From contig NZ_CP157804.1 of NCBI RefSeq assembly GCF_040112705.1, forward strand, positions 1,490,501 to 1,554,500: a stretch of DNA of 64,000 nt. Reading direction: 5' to 3'. The stretch comes from Flagellimonas sp. MMG031. Lineage in GTDB: Bacteria > Bacteroidota > Bacteroidia > Flavobacteriales > Flavobacteriaceae. The position numbers and the translations under genes were made by a program. Position 1 is the first letter of the stretch. Each line of letters opens with the position of its first letter. This document shows positions 8,413-16,801 of this stretch, in pieces. Under the pieces are notes generated by a model, which had not been told where the DNA came from, did no database searches, and was given only the letters and a program-made list of their open reading frames with translations.

Positions 8413-9420
8413 ATGAAGCATAAACCGATTACTTTAGTGTTGATGGTGCTTTTTTTGGCAAGTTGTACACCCAAAGAGCACATCAAAAACCAATCGTGGG
8501 GCAATGCCTTGGGAACCACCTACTCCATCATCTATATTGCGGATGAGGAGTTGGACTACCAACAAGAAATTGATTCGGTGTTTCAGGTGCTTAACCAGTC
8601 CATGTCCACCTATATTCCTGATTCTGATATTTCAAAAATCAATGCTGGGGACTCCACCATTCAGGTAGATGATATGTTTAGGGAGGTTTTTGAGGTATCT
8701 AGCGAGGTCCATAAGGCTTCAAACGGTTATTTTGACCCTACCATCGGTGTTTTGGCAAACGCATGGGGCTTTGGACCAGGGGAGCAGATAGAGCTCGATA
8801 GCCTTCGTGTGGACAGCTTGTTGCAATATGTAGGATGGGAAAAAGTGAAACTGAATACAGATAATACCATAACTAAGGAACATCCATCCATTCGTTTCGA
8901 CTTCAACGCAGTAGCTAAGGGCTATGCCATTGATCGATTGGGGGCTATGCTCGACCAAAAAGGCATTAAGAATTATCTCGTTGAAGTTGGCGGCGAAGTC
9001 TTGGCCAAGGGAACCAATTTGGTGTCCGGAAAGCAATGGACCGTAGGTATTGATGACCCACAAGTGGAGACAGGACGCCAGCTCAAGCAAATCGTTTCCC
9101 TAAAGGATGTGGCCATGGCATCATCTGGAAACTATCGAAAATTTAGGGTAGACCCGGCAACGGGCGAGAAGTTTGTGCATACCATTAACCCAAAAACGGG
9201 ATATACCAAAAATTCCAATGTATTGGCCACAAGCGTTGTTGCTAAGACCTGTGCCATGGCCGATGCTTATGCCACTACTTTTATGGCGTTGGATCTGGAA
9301 GAATCAAAGGATGTACTTCAGAATCATGACGAACTTGAAGCCTATATCATCTATTTGGACAAAAATGGGGCAACACAAGAGTTTTTTACCCCTGGCTTTG
9401 AAGCCTTGGTCAAGCAATAA
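8413..9420 (+). CDS. apbE: FAD:protein FMN transferase (lipoprotein)
   Basis: A 335-residue ApbE-family enzyme. A lipoprotein signal ends in L-A-S-C with Cys18 as the lipidated residue, placing it on the periplasmic side of a membrane. Typical blocks are WGNALGTTYSI, STYIPDSDISKIN, the substrate-binding segment FDFNAVAKGYAIDRL and VEVGGEVLAKG, and a C-terminal TSVVAKTCAMADAYATTFMAL. It transfers FMN from FAD to threonine in NqrB and NqrC, whose acceptor motifs are encoded upstream. It ends exactly where the convergent methyltransferase gene ends. Confidence 0.96.
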   Translation: MKHKPITLVLMVLFLASCTPKEHIKNQSWGNALGTTYSIIYIADEELDYQQEIDSVFQVLNQSMSTYIPDSDISKINAGDSTIQVDDMFREVFEVSSEVHKASNGYFDPTIGVLANAWGFGPGEQIELDSLRVDSLLQYVGWEKVKLNTDNTITKEHPSIRFDFNAVAKGYAIDRLGAMLDQKGIKNYLVEVGGEVLAKGTNLVSGKQWTVGIDDPQVETGRQLKQIVSLKDVAMASSGNYRKFRVDPATGEKFVHTINPKTGYTKNSNVLATSVVAKTCAMADAYATTFMALDLEESKDVLQNHDELEAYIIYLDKNGATQEFFTPGFEALVKQ

Positions 9421-10185
9421 TCACTTTTTTACCAGCGGGATGATTTCCCCCTTGGCCAAACGGTACTTTTCTACATCTTCCTTTGGAAGTGTATTGGTGT
9501 AATCCACTTCTTCAACGCTGAAGCCTACACTACGAAGCTTATCAAAATAATCCCTTCCGTAAATGCGTACATGGTCGTACTGACCGAAAATCCGTGCCCG
9601 CTCCTTTCGGTCGGTAATGGTATTGTCCTCAAAGGTTTGCTCTCTTTTCAGGTCCTGCGGAATTTGGAATATGCCCCAACCTCCCGGTTTCATCACACGG
9701 TAAAGCTCCTGCATGGCTTTGGTGTCATCGGGGATATGCTCCAGCACATGGTTGCATAAGATGACATCAAACGTGTCCTCATCAAAAGGTAAGTGGCAAA
9801 TATCAGCTTTTACATCGGCCAAAGGCGAATTCAGATCAGTAGTAGTGTAGGTAATATGGTCCAACTTTTTAAAGCGCTGATAAAAGGCCTGCTCGGGTGC
9901 AAAGTGTAACAGCTTTATGGGCCTGGTAAAGAAGTCTGTCTCATTTTTGAGATAGAGCCACAAGAGTCGATGCCTTTCCAGGGATAAGGTAGAGGGGGAG
10001 AGGACGTTTTCACGAGGATTTTCGTATCCGTAAGGCAAAAACTTCCTGAAACTTTTTCCATCGATGGGGTCGGTATATGTTTTTCCCTTTAGGGAAAGGG
10101 CAATCAACGGCCGCACCCAATAGCTTAATCGGATGAGTAAAGGACGAGGGATTAGATTCAGAAAATATTTAAAGATGTTTGACAC
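9421..10185 (-). CDS. Class I SAM-dependent methyltransferase
   Basis: A 254-residue methyltransferase of the Methyltransf_11 type. The SAM-binding region is LLHFAPEQAF (motif I-like, about 89-98), ADICHLPFDEDTFDVILCNHVLEHIPDD (post-I to motif II) and VMKPGGWGIFQIP (motif III). Substrate unknown. The only available upstream start is GTG at 10185, preceded by an in-frame TAA two codons earlier. That GTG lies inside the GACAC of the inverted repeat bordering the GxxExxY element, so the original 5' end may have been altered by the element's arrival. Confidence 0.85.
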   Translation of the reverse strand: MSNIFKYFLNLIPRPLLIRLSYWVRPLIALSLKGKTYTDPIDGKSFRKFLPYGYENPRENVLSPSTLSLERHRLLWLYLKNETDFFTRPIKLLHFAPEQAFYQRFKKLDHITYTTTDLNSPLADVKADICHLPFDEDTFDVILCNHVLEHIPDDTKAMQELYRVMKPGGWGIFQIPQDLKREQTFEDNTITDRKERARIFGQYDHVRIYGRDYFDKLRSVGFSVEEVDYTNTLPKEDVEKYRLAKGEIIPLVKK

Positions 10186-10211
10186 GAATTACACGAATTT
10201 CCTCTAATTGG
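10178..10211 (+). repeat. Left inverted repeat of the GxxExxY element
   Basis: Starts TTTGACACGAATTACACGAA and continues to TCTAATTGG. Compared base for base with the copy at 42244, 29 of 34 positions agree. It contains the GTG start of the methyltransferase at one side and the stop codon of the GxxExxY gene at the other. Confidence 0.8.
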
Positions 10212-10587
10212 ATTGTAATATTACTCTTTTATAGGTTAAACTATCTTCACCAAAGTTTATAATTAATCCTAGTTTCATTTTTGATGCTGCCAAGTAATTC
10301 AATGTTTGTTTGATATGTCCACTGGTGATTTTTTCGACGGCCTTAAGCTCTAAGATGATTTTACCGTCCACCAAATAATCTGCATAATAGTGATGCATTA
10401 GCTTTTCACCTTTGTAGATGATGTCAAATTTTACTTCTTTTTGGAATGGAACGCCATTGGACTTTAATTCAATTTCAAGGGCATCGCAATAAACTGCTTC
10501 ACTGAATCCTTTGCCTAGCTCACTGTGAACATCCATGCACAAACCAATCAAAAAGTAGGATTCGTTTTTATAAATGATTTGGGACAT
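10204..10587 (-). CDS. GxxExxY protein, PD-(D/E)xK nuclease-like
   Basis: An intact 127-residue protein. The name-giving motif is present as Gly27-x-x-Glu30-x-x-Tyr33 (KGFSEAVY). A nuclease-type core follows: Asp70 and Asp74 (ADYLVDG), then Glu80-Leu81-Lys82 in IILELKA, and a downstream HIKQTLNYL helix with Gln94. This pattern matches RecB-like PD-(D/E)xK folds. The family is widespread and multicopy in several phyla (known); its function is unknown. The stop codon overlaps the left inverted repeat and the right repeat lies a few bases upstream of the ATG, so coding region and repeats form one compact unit. It could be a selfish nuclease or a domesticated repair protein. Confidence 0.9.
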   Translation of the reverse strand: MSQIIYKNESYFLIGLCMDVHSELGKGFSEAVYCDALEIELKSNGVPFQKEVKFDIIYKGEKLMHHYYADYLVDGKIILELKAVEKITSGHIKQTLNYLAASKMKLGLIINFGEDSLTYKRVILQSN

Positions 10588-10593
10588 TTATTT

Positions 10594-10620
10594 GAGAAAT
10601 TGGTGAAATTCGTGTCAATA
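10594..10620 (-). repeat. Right inverted repeat of the GxxExxY element
   Basis: Read on the minus strand it is TATTGACACGAATTTCACC followed by AATTTCTC. It matches the start of the solo copy at 23422 almost perfectly over about 20 bases. It is inverted relative to the repeat at 10178. Confidence 0.8.
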
Positions 10621-10636
10621 TAAAGATTACTGATCA

Positions 10637-11455
10637 CTACAGCACCAACTTCTTACTGCGAAACTCATCCTCTTCATCACTGGTGATGCCCAAAGCTTCG
10701 TAAATGTATTGGAAAGTGGACAGCAGTTCTGGTTTTCCGTCAATCAGGGCAACATCGTGTTCAAAGTGGGCACTTGGTTTGCCATCGGCAGTCAAAATGG
10801 TCCAGCCATCCCTTAATTGCTTAATACGTTTGGTCCCCATGTTGATCATGGGCTCAATGGCAACCACCATTCCGTTGACAAATTTTTTGCCTCGTCCTCT
10901 TTTGCCATAATTGGGCATTTGGGGGTCTTCATGCAGTTCACGGCCCAAACCATGACCCACCAATTCCCGGACAACACCATAGCCGTGGTCTTCGGTATAT
11001 TTTTGAATAGCATAGGCCACATCGCCCACGCGGTTCCCCAATTTGAATTCCCTTATTCCCAAGTAAAGCGATTCTTTGGTGACTTTGAGCAGTTTTTTGG
11101 TTTCTTCTGCTACCTCGCCTACTTCAAAGGTATAGGCATGGTCTCCATAAAAGCCATTTTTTAGGGCACCGCAATCCACAGAAATGATATCACCTTCCTT
11201 GAGGGGCTCATTTCCGGGAATACCATGTACCACTTGGGCATTAGGGCTCCAGTTGAGCGTGTTCGGAAAATCGTACATCCCTAAAAAGCCAGGTTCAGCT
11301 CCTTGTTCCCGAATGAAGTCCTCGGCCATTTTATCCAACTTCAAGGGGTTGGCACCGGGCTTTATTTCTTTGGCCAACATACCCAAGGTACGGGATACGA
11401 CCAATGCGCTTTCGCGCATCAACTCAATTTCCTCTGCTGTTTTTACTTTGATCAT
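10637..11455 (-). CDS. map: Methionine aminopeptidase, type I
   Basis: A 272-residue cytoplasmic M24 peptidase that removes the initiator methionine. The metal-binding residues are visible: the two Asp in ISVDCGALKNGFYGDHAYTF, His in LVGHGLGRELHE, Glu in AIEPMIN and Glu in AHFEHDVALI. No SH3-like N-terminal extension is present, so it is the type Ia form. A -7 box (TATCTTTG) ends only a few bases before the ATG, implying a very short leader. gpmI lies upstream in the same direction with a 43-bp gap. Confidence 0.97.
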   Translation of the reverse strand: MIKVKTAEEIELMRESALVVSRTLGMLAKEIKPGANPLKLDKMAEDFIREQGAEPGFLGMYDFPNTLNWSPNAQVVHGIPGNEPLKEGDIISVDCGALKNGFYGDHAYTFEVGEVAEETKKLLKVTKESLYLGIREFKLGNRVGDVAYAIQKYTEDHGYGVVRELVGHGLGRELHEDPQMPNYGKRGRGKKFVNGMVVAIEPMINMGTKRIKQLRDGWTILTADGKPSAHFEHDVALIDGKPELLSTFQYIYEALGITSDEEDEFRSKKLVL

Positions 11456-11459
11456 GCGG

Positions 11460-11467
11460 CAAAGATA
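11460..11467 (-). promoter_or_regulatory. -7 box (TATCTTTG) for map
   Basis: A TAnnTTTG match on the minus strand, 4 bp from the map start codon. A start site about 4 nt downstream would give a leaderless or nearly leaderless transcript. No clear -33 element. Confidence 0.4.
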
Positions 11468-11498
11468 AATTGATTCTATCGATTTAAAGGTATTTGAC

Positions 11499-13016
11499 CT
11501 AAACCAATGGTTTTTGGGTCATGGCTTCGGGTTGTGGAACGTTCAACATTTTTAGTATGGTCGGGGCAATATCCCCCAGAACGCCATTTTGTACTTCCTT
11601 GATGTCCTTGTCCACCAAAATCAGAGGAACTGGATTGGTGGTATGTGCCGTATTGGGGCTGCCATCAGGATTGATCATGGTGTCGCAGTTACCGTGGTCG
11701 GCAATTACAATGGTGGAATAACCGTTTTCCAATCCGGCCGTAATAACGTCCTTCGCGCATTCATCAACCGTTTCACACGCTTTGATGGCTGCTTCCATAA
11801 CCCCGGTGTGGCCTACCATGTCAGGATTCGCAAAATTGAGGCATACAAAGTCGGCTTCCCCTTTTTTGAGCTCGGGAATGATGGCATCCCGAATGTCATA
11901 AGCGCTCATCTCTGGCTGAAGGTCGTATGTGGCTACCTTGGGTGATGGGCAAAGAATCCGTTGTTCGCCCTCGAAAGGCTCCTCGCGTCCACCATTAAAG
12001 AAGAAGGTAACGTGCGGATATTTTTCGGTCTCGGCTATTCGAATCTGCTTTTTGCCATGCTTGGCAAGGGTTTCACCGAGAGTGTCCTTAATGTTCTCTT
12101 TGTTGAAAATGATTTTGATGCCCTTGAAGGATTCATCATAATTGGTCATGGTCACATAATACAAGTCCAATTTGTGCATGTTCTGCTCGTGAAAATCCAT
12201 CTGGCTCAGGGCCTGCGTGAGTTCACGGCCCCTATCGGTCCTGAAATTAAAGAAAATAATGACATCACCATCCTTGATTTTGGCAAGCGGTTCATTGTTT
12301 GAATCGGTCATGACCAAGGGCTTGATAAATTCATCGGTTACCCCTTCATCATAGCTCTTTTGCACGGCTTTCCCAATGTTTTGGGTTTTTTCGCCTTCGG
12401 CGTTTACGACCACATCGTAGGCCATTTTTACCCGCTCCCAACGTTTGTCACGATCCATGGCGTAGTATCTTCCGATTACAGAAGCCAGTTTGGTCTTTTT
12501 GTCCGCGCAAAATTGGTCCAAGTCCACCAAAAAGCCCTTTCCGCTTTTGGGATCCACATCACGGCCATCGGTAAAGGCATGAATATAGGCGTGCTCTACC
12601 CCGCTTTCATCGGCAGCTGTGATCAAAGCCTTTAAATGGTCGATATGGCTATGCACCCCACCATCGCTCACCAATCCCAAAAAGTGCACGGGTTTGTTGT
12701 TGGTTTTGGCGTAGTCGAATGCATCTTTAAGGACCTGTTCGTTTTTTAAGGTGTCTTCTTTTACGGCTTTGTTGATTTTTGCCAGATCTTGATATACGAT
12801 ACGTCCAGCTCCCAAATTCATGTGCCCCACCTCGCTGTTTCCCATCTGTCCTTCAGGTAGCCCTACGTTCATGCCATCGGTGAGCAAGTCTGCATCTGGG
12901 TAGTTTTTATAGAGTGAATCAACGAATGGTGTGTTTGCTTTTTCAATGGCCGAAACATTTGGATCGGGAGATTTTCCCCATCCATCCAAAATCATAAGAA
13001 TAACCTTTTTGTTCAT
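11499..13016 (-). CDS. gpmI: 2,3-bisphosphoglycerate-independent phosphoglycerate mutase
   Basis: A 505-residue cytoplasmic glycolytic enzyme of the alkaline-phosphatase superfamily that interconverts 3- and 2-phosphoglycerate with two Mn2+. The N-terminal LMILDGWG metal site, the catalytic serine in MGNSEVGHMNLGAGR, HSHIDHLKAL in the transferase domain, and the C-terminal metal motifs NPDMVGHTG and ADHGNCD are all present. Length is normal for the family. A TACTTTTG -7 box lies 17 bp before the ATG. Confidence 0.98.
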   Translation of the reverse strand: MNKKVILMILDGWGKSPDPNVSAIEKANTPFVDSLYKNYPDADLLTDGMNVGLPEGQMGNSEVGHMNLGAGRIVYQDLAKINKAVKEDTLKNEQVLKDAFDYAKTNNKPVHFLGLVSDGGVHSHIDHLKALITAADESGVEHAYIHAFTDGRDVDPKSGKGFLVDLDQFCADKKTKLASVIGRYYAMDRDKRWERVKMAYDVVVNAEGEKTQNIGKAVQKSYDEGVTDEFIKPLVMTDSNNEPLAKIKDGDVIIFFNFRTDRGRELTQALSQMDFHEQNMHKLDLYYVTMTNYDESFKGIKIIFNKENIKDTLGETLAKHGKKQIRIAETEKYPHVTFFFNGGREEPFEGEQRILCPSPKVATYDLQPEMSAYDIRDAIIPELKKGEADFVCLNFANPDMVGHTGVMEAAIKACETVDECAKDVITAGLENGYSTIVIADHGNCDTMINPDGSPNTAHTTNPVPLILVDKDIKEVQNGVLGDIAPTILKMLNVPQPEAMTQKPLV

Positions 13017-13033
13017 AGTTGAAAGTTGTACTA

Positions 13034-13041
13034 CAAAAGTA
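13034..13041 (-). promoter_or_regulatory. -7 box (TACTTTTG) for gpmI
   Basis: A minus-strand TAnnTTTG match 17 bp upstream of the gpmI ATG. The -33 element is not evident. Confidence 0.4.
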
Positions 13042-13223
13042 AAATGATCTCCTTGGATGCCCTAGCTTTTTGTTAAAATTATAATTGCGGAATTGTTAAT
13101 TATTTTATGTTAAAATTGAAGGATAGTTAAAATTTAGTTATATAACTGTTAATCGTGTAACAGGACGGGTTTTTGAAAGTCTATTTTTATAACAAGTAAA
13201 TTCATTAATCAAAAACATTCATC

Positions 13224-13616
13224 ATGAAAAAAACAATTTTCACAGTGGCCGCATTTTCCATGTTGGCCCTAAGCGGCATTACTGCCAACGAACCTGTTGC
13301 CACTAACAACACGGTCAACCTTGAAATGGTAGCTCCCGATGAACTCAGCGCTTTCTGCAAGGCGGTGATGCAAGGGGATGTGGACACTGTAAAAAAGTTT
13401 ATCGAACTGGGGGAGGATGTCAACCAAAAATCTTTGGGAAGGGCTCCTATCCATTATGCCGCTAGGTACAACAAGGCGGAAGTTTTGAAGGTACTCATCG
13501 AAAATGGGGCCAACCTGAAAATGCGCTGCGATGGGGGAATGACCGCCATGAAGTACGCAAAAATGTCCAATGCAACTGAAGCTCAGTCCGTTTTGGAAAC
13601 TGCTATGAAAAAATAG
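13224..13616 (+). CDS. Secreted ankyrin repeat protein
   Basis: A 130-residue protein with a signal peptide (MKKTIFTVAAFSMLALSGITA). The mature part carries ankyrin repeats: AFCKAVMQGDVDTVKKFIELGEDVN, then GRAPIHYAARYNKAEVLKVLIENGANL, then a capping repeat with MTAMKYAKMSNATEAQSVLE. Ankyrin repeats bind proteins; the partner is unknown. The gene is alone, preceded by about 200 bp of AT-rich spacer and followed by a hairpin. Confidence 0.88.
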   Translation: MKKTIFTVAAFSMLALSGITANEPVATNNTVNLEMVAPDELSAFCKAVMQGDVDTVKKFIELGEDVNQKSLGRAPIHYAARYNKAEVLKVLIENGANLKMRCDGGMTAMKYAKMSNATEAQSVLETAMKK

Positions 13617-13641
13617 AAAAGGAGTTTATTCGTCGAACGAA

Positions 13642-13671
13642 AAAGGCCCTATCCAAACGGATGGGGCCTTT
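13642..13671 (+). terminator. Hairpin after the ankyrin gene
   Basis: AAAGGCCCTATCC, loop AAAC, GGATGGGGCCTTT forms a long stem with one G-U pair. It lacks an immediate T tract on the plus strand (GCTCATTTT follows). It lies between two convergent genes and may serve both. Confidence 0.65.
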
Positions 13672-13721
13672 GCTCATTTTACATAATTATAGTGTCCTTG
13701 CAAAAGAGTGTGTCTCGCGGC

Positions 13722-13889
13722 TTAGAATTCAAAGCCTGTAAAAGCTCTGTACAAAAATGCGTAAAAGGCCATGAACAACATGACCGCGCAAAATATCGAA
13801 TATCCCTTCAAGAAATATACGACAAAGCTAGGTTTGCAATCGTCAAACGCCTCTAAATAGAGATCTTTAAAGTGTACTAGTGTTCCCAT
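13722..13889 (-). CDS. Small membrane protein, DUF6747-like
   Basis: A 55-residue reading frame with an ATG at 13889 and TAA at 13722-13724. It begins MGTLVHFKDLYLEAFDD, has one hydrophobic helix (about residues 30-48, YSIFCAVMLFMAFYAFLYR) and ends RAFTGFEF. The LYLEAF start and YRAFTGFEF end match my memory of small single-helix flavobacterial proteins filed as DUF6747; that assignment is from memory. The function is unknown. It faces the ankyrin gene convergently across the hairpin at 13642. Confidence 0.7.
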   Translation of the reverse strand: MGTLVHFKDLYLEAFDDCKPSFVVYFLKGYSIFCAVMLFMAFYAFLYRAFTGFEF

Positions 13890-14003
13890 ATGTTCTCTCT
13901 TTTTACCGCATAAAAAGATTAAGAGAACGTAGGTAGGATTCGGGTTTACTCAAAGATAAGGAATAAAAGACAGAATGCCTTTTTTATCGATAAACAGCCA
14001 ATT

Positions 14004-14768
14004 CTATCGACCGGAATATTTTTCGATGGCCTCTTTTATTTTTTCTATCCTGTTTTCGGGGTCGGGATGGGTACTTTGGAACTCTGGCACCCTGTTTGGG
14101 CCTGTGGCCGATTTCAGGATTTCCATAACCGTGATCATCTCGGTGGGGTCGTACCCGGATTCAATCATAAAAAGGACACCCAGTTCATCACTTTCTAGCT
14201 CGTCGCCCCTTCCATTTTTCAGTAAGGTGTTCTGCCCAATCCCAGCGACCAGGTTCCCCATGTCTCCTCCAACGGAGGCTCCTGTGGCCAAGGTCTGCCA
14301 AAAACTGCTCTCAGCGATACGTTCCGCGGAATGCCTTCCCAGTACATGGCCTATCTCATGCCCCAAAACGCCAGCTAGTTGTGGTTCGTTCAGTTGGGAA
14401 AAAAGGGCGTAAGTGATAAAAATCTGTCCGCCCGGAAGTGCGAATGCATTGATGGTGCTGTCATCGGCCAAAAGATGGAATTCGTACTGGTAGGGAGTCT
14501 CACGGGCCACACTGTTGTTTACCAGTTTGTTGCCAACGGCGTCCACCAATGCCTGTAGCTGTTCATCGGGGTAGAGCCCTCCGTGCTGTTGTGCCATTTG
14601 GGGTGCACTTTGTAGCCCTATGGCAATCTCTTGCTCGGCCGTCATGTCAATGTTCTGCGTTCTACCGGTATAGGGGTTTTCCTCTTGGTTGCTGCAGCGG
14701 CGAATAAAGGCAAAGGCTACGATGGCCAAGCCGATAAGGATGCGTATCCTCCAACTTCCTCTTCTCAT
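14004..14768 (-). CDS. M48 family metallopeptidase
   Basis: A 254-residue envelope protease with an N-terminal membrane anchor (about 8-22) ending near a Cys. The zinc site is H-E-x-x-H in GVLGHEIGHVLGRH, with the third ligand Glu in RGDELESDELG, as in the BepA/HtpX-type M48 families. There is no C-terminal TPR domain, so it is a short M48C-type enzyme. It probably degrades or helps fold envelope proteins. The M15 gene is 39 bp upstream in the same direction, so the two may be one transcript. Confidence 0.92.
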   Translation of the reverse strand: MRRGSWRIRILIGLAIVAFAFIRRCSNQEENPYTGRTQNIDMTAEQEIAIGLQSAPQMAQQHGGLYPDEQLQALVDAVGNKLVNNSVARETPYQYEFHLLADDSTINAFALPGGQIFITYALFSQLNEPQLAGVLGHEIGHVLGRHSAERIAESSFWQTLATGASVGGDMGNLVAGIGQNTLLKNGRGDELESDELGVLFMIESGYDPTEMITVMEILKSATGPNRVPEFQSTHPDPENRIEKIKEAIEKYSGR

Positions 14769-14807
14769 GGTGTAGTGTTCTAGCTAACGGAAGATACAAA
14801 AAAACGG

Positions 14808-15542
14808 TTATAGCAATACGGGGTTGATGTCCAAAATATTGTCCTGTATGTAGGTGCGTACAAACCTATTGGTAAAGTGTTCGATACCGAAGAAATCCTC
14901 TTTTTGGAGCAATTTCAGAATGTTCAACTTTCGGTATTCGGTGAGCATGGGAATGGAAAGAGGCGCATAGCTATAATGCCATGGCTCATATTTGAAGCCC
15001 CTTCGTCTAGGATTGTTGGTGTATACCAGATAGAACCCATATTTGGTCGAATTTTCATCCAACCAGTGTTTTAAGCCTTCAAAAGGACCGCCTGCCTCAA
15101 ACTTATCGGCCTCAAGTACATCTCCGGATACTTCAGGGAAGCCATCAATAATGTCGATATCCGTACCCCAATGATGCCTGCTCGTACCTGGAATAGTGGA
15201 GTACTCTATAATTTTGTCGATGGCATCCAAGGGTGTCATGCCATCTTCCTCGGTAAAGGCCAGATATTTCCGTTCCCAAATGGTCCGCTGCCGGAAGAAA
15301 TCGCGGTAACTGGATACCATTTTGATGTCAAATCCGTCCGAATAGGCAGCTTTTTTCATTTCCAAGAAGGACTCATAAGCCTCTTTTCTAAGGTTGATGC
15401 CCTCACCAAACAACTCGATTTTGGCTTTCCCCATTAATTCTTCTGTGGAATAAATTGGGTCGAAAATCGTGGGAAACAGGGGAGGGAGGGCACAGGCCAA
15501 TCCCGAAGCCGAGGTGGTTTTGATAAAGTTTCTTCTTTTCAT
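14808..15542 (-). CDS. M15 family D-alanyl-D-alanine carboxypeptidase
   Basis: A 244-residue VanY-type peptidase of the M15 family. The N-terminus has a twin-arginine-like signal (RRNFIKTTSASG, then a hydrophobic run). Zinc-binding and catalytic positions are visible in SRHHWGTDIDII (His and Asp) and EPWHYSY (Glu and His). It should trim D-Ala from peptidoglycan stem peptides in the periplasm. The next gene downstream is the M48 protease. Confidence 0.92.
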   Translation of the reverse strand: MKRRNFIKTTSASGLACALPPLFPTIFDPIYSTEELMGKAKIELFGEGINLRKEAYESFLEMKKAAYSDGFDIKMVSSYRDFFRQRTIWERKYLAFTEEDGMTPLDAIDKIIEYSTIPGTSRHHWGTDIDIIDGFPEVSGDVLEADKFEAGGPFEGLKHWLDENSTKYGFYLVYTNNPRRRGFKYEPWHYSYAPLSIPMLTEYRKLNILKLLQKEDFFGIEHFTNRFVRTYIQDNILDINPVLL

Positions 15543-15613
15543 GAAAACGAATTTTGCACCAAGTTAAGAAGTATTTTTAATTCGTCTTTTGAAATATTTA
15601 GGACCTGTTCAAA

Positions 15614-16801
15614 CTATCGGGCGATGTAAATATAACCGTTTACCTTACTGCCCGTATCTTTTAGGGTAAGGATGTAAAAATATACGCCACTGGGCAGTCC
15701 CTTATTCCGCTTAAAAACGGAGTTAACGTTCGAGATTCCATCAAATTCGTTGCGATAGTTGATTTTTGAGTAGACGAGTATCCCGTTTCTATTGTAAATA
15801 TTTAGAATGTTATTAGGGCTGTTTTCCGCATCAATAGGTCTAAAAGAATCGTTGGCGCCATCACCATTGGGTGTTAGTAAGTAGTTCTTGGATGCTAATG
15901 AAAGTGTTTCCAGGGCGTTCTCCATACCGGCCAAAGTGACCACGGCATATTGATTGGGAACAAATAGATCCGAAGTGATACTGCCGGATTCCAAATTACC
16001 CGTCACCGCGGTGTTCCCAAGATCTTCCCATTGTTGCGTACTTTTATTCCACCCAACAATCCGAAGTTTTTGGGCATTATCGGAAAGCAGGCTTAGAAAA
16101 CTGTCAGGGAACCACTTGATGGTGACTGTGGATGGGTACTCGCTTTCTACGGCCCAAAATTCAACATTGCTGATTTCGAGTTCTTCATTTTCTTTGCTGT
16201 TGGTGTTGAATTGTGCATTAACGGATAAGGGATTGTTTGGGTCTTCGTGGAAGTAGGCGGATTTTGCCATAGCATTGGTTTGTGAAGACGCCAAGGTCAA
16301 ACTCCTTAATCGAGTTCCATCACCTATGGGAAAGGTAAATAGCTCTTTATTGGTTATGCTGGCATACCCATTTATGTGGGAAGTGTTTGCTGCGCCAATG
16401 TAGAATGCATCGTCCACAAAACCAATGGCAATGTTTGAGCTGTTTTTTGCGGTAATCAAGTCCCCTATCACAAAGTTGATATTGTTTCTCACCTGTAGTC
16501 CATTGGATAGCAATAATCCATTTTCAGCAAAGATTTCAAAATCAAAAAACGCAACAGGCTCCGTGCCCGAAACTTCCAGCTCTTGGTTACCATAAAAACC
16601 CACTAACCCCAGGTTTTGGTCAAATGGTCCATTGTTGATGAGGTTTGTATGAAAACCGACCATACCATTTTCATGAACACGAAGGTTCCCAAAATTTTGA
16701 AGCGCATCCTGTGCCAGGCCTTTTTGAAATATCAGAAGCAAAAAAAGCATCACCCAGTTGTGGAGGGAGTAAGATTTGGTATGAACGATTATCGCCCTCA
16801 T
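15614..16801 (-). CDS. T9SS type-B sorting domain (gliding motility-associated C-terminal) surface protein, copy 1
   Basis: A 395-residue exported protein. After a signal peptide (to about residue 30, ending LAQ) there is a beta-rich region with the pattern GNLRVHENGMVGFHTNLINNG and LVGFYGNQELEVSG. It ends in a gliding-motility-type C-terminal domain: LLTPNGDGANDSFRP, LNIYNRNGILVYS, GLPSGVYFYILTLKD. That domain directs export through the T9SS and surface attachment or release (known). Its start overlaps the stop of the fibre-like gene by 4 bp (ATGA). The same gene pair occurs again at 18108-21608, with recognisable similarity along the whole protein. Confidence 0.85.
   Translation of the reverse strand: MRAIIVHTKSYSLHNWVMLFLLLIFQKGLAQDALQNFGNLRVHENGMVGFHTNLINNGPFDQNLGLVGFYGNQELEVSGTEPVAFFDFEIFAENGLLLSNGLQVRNNINFVIGDLITAKNSSNIAIGFVDDAFYIGAANTSHINGYASITNKELFTFPIGDGTRLRSLTLASSQTNAMAKSAYFHEDPNNPLSVNAQFNTNSKENEELEISNVEFWAVESEYPSTVTIKWFPDSFLSLLSDNAQKLRIVGWNKSTQQWEDLGNTAVTGNLESGSITSDLFVPNQYAVVTLAGMENALETLSLASKNYLLTPNGDGANDSFRPIDAENSPNNILNIYNRNGILVYSKINYRNEFDGISNVNSVFKRNKGLPSGVYFYILTLKDTGSKVNGYIYIAR

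Larger units (their letters stand above)
10178..10620. mobile_element. Candidate small repeat-bounded element carrying a GxxExxY gene
   Basis: About 443 bp bounded by imperfect inverted repeats that both begin TTGACACGAATT(A/T)CAC and point inward. The single gene inside encodes a PD-(D/E)xK nuclease-like GxxExxY protein. Copies of the end sequence without the gene occur at 23422-23454 and 42244-42280. No transposase is present. Calling this a mobile element is inference from structure; no target-site duplication is obvious. Confidence 0.45.

Noticed and set aside
10178..10620. Classical insertion sequence.
   Set aside because: No transposase, no DDE or HUH motif and no obvious target duplication; I kept it only as a candidate non-autonomous element.
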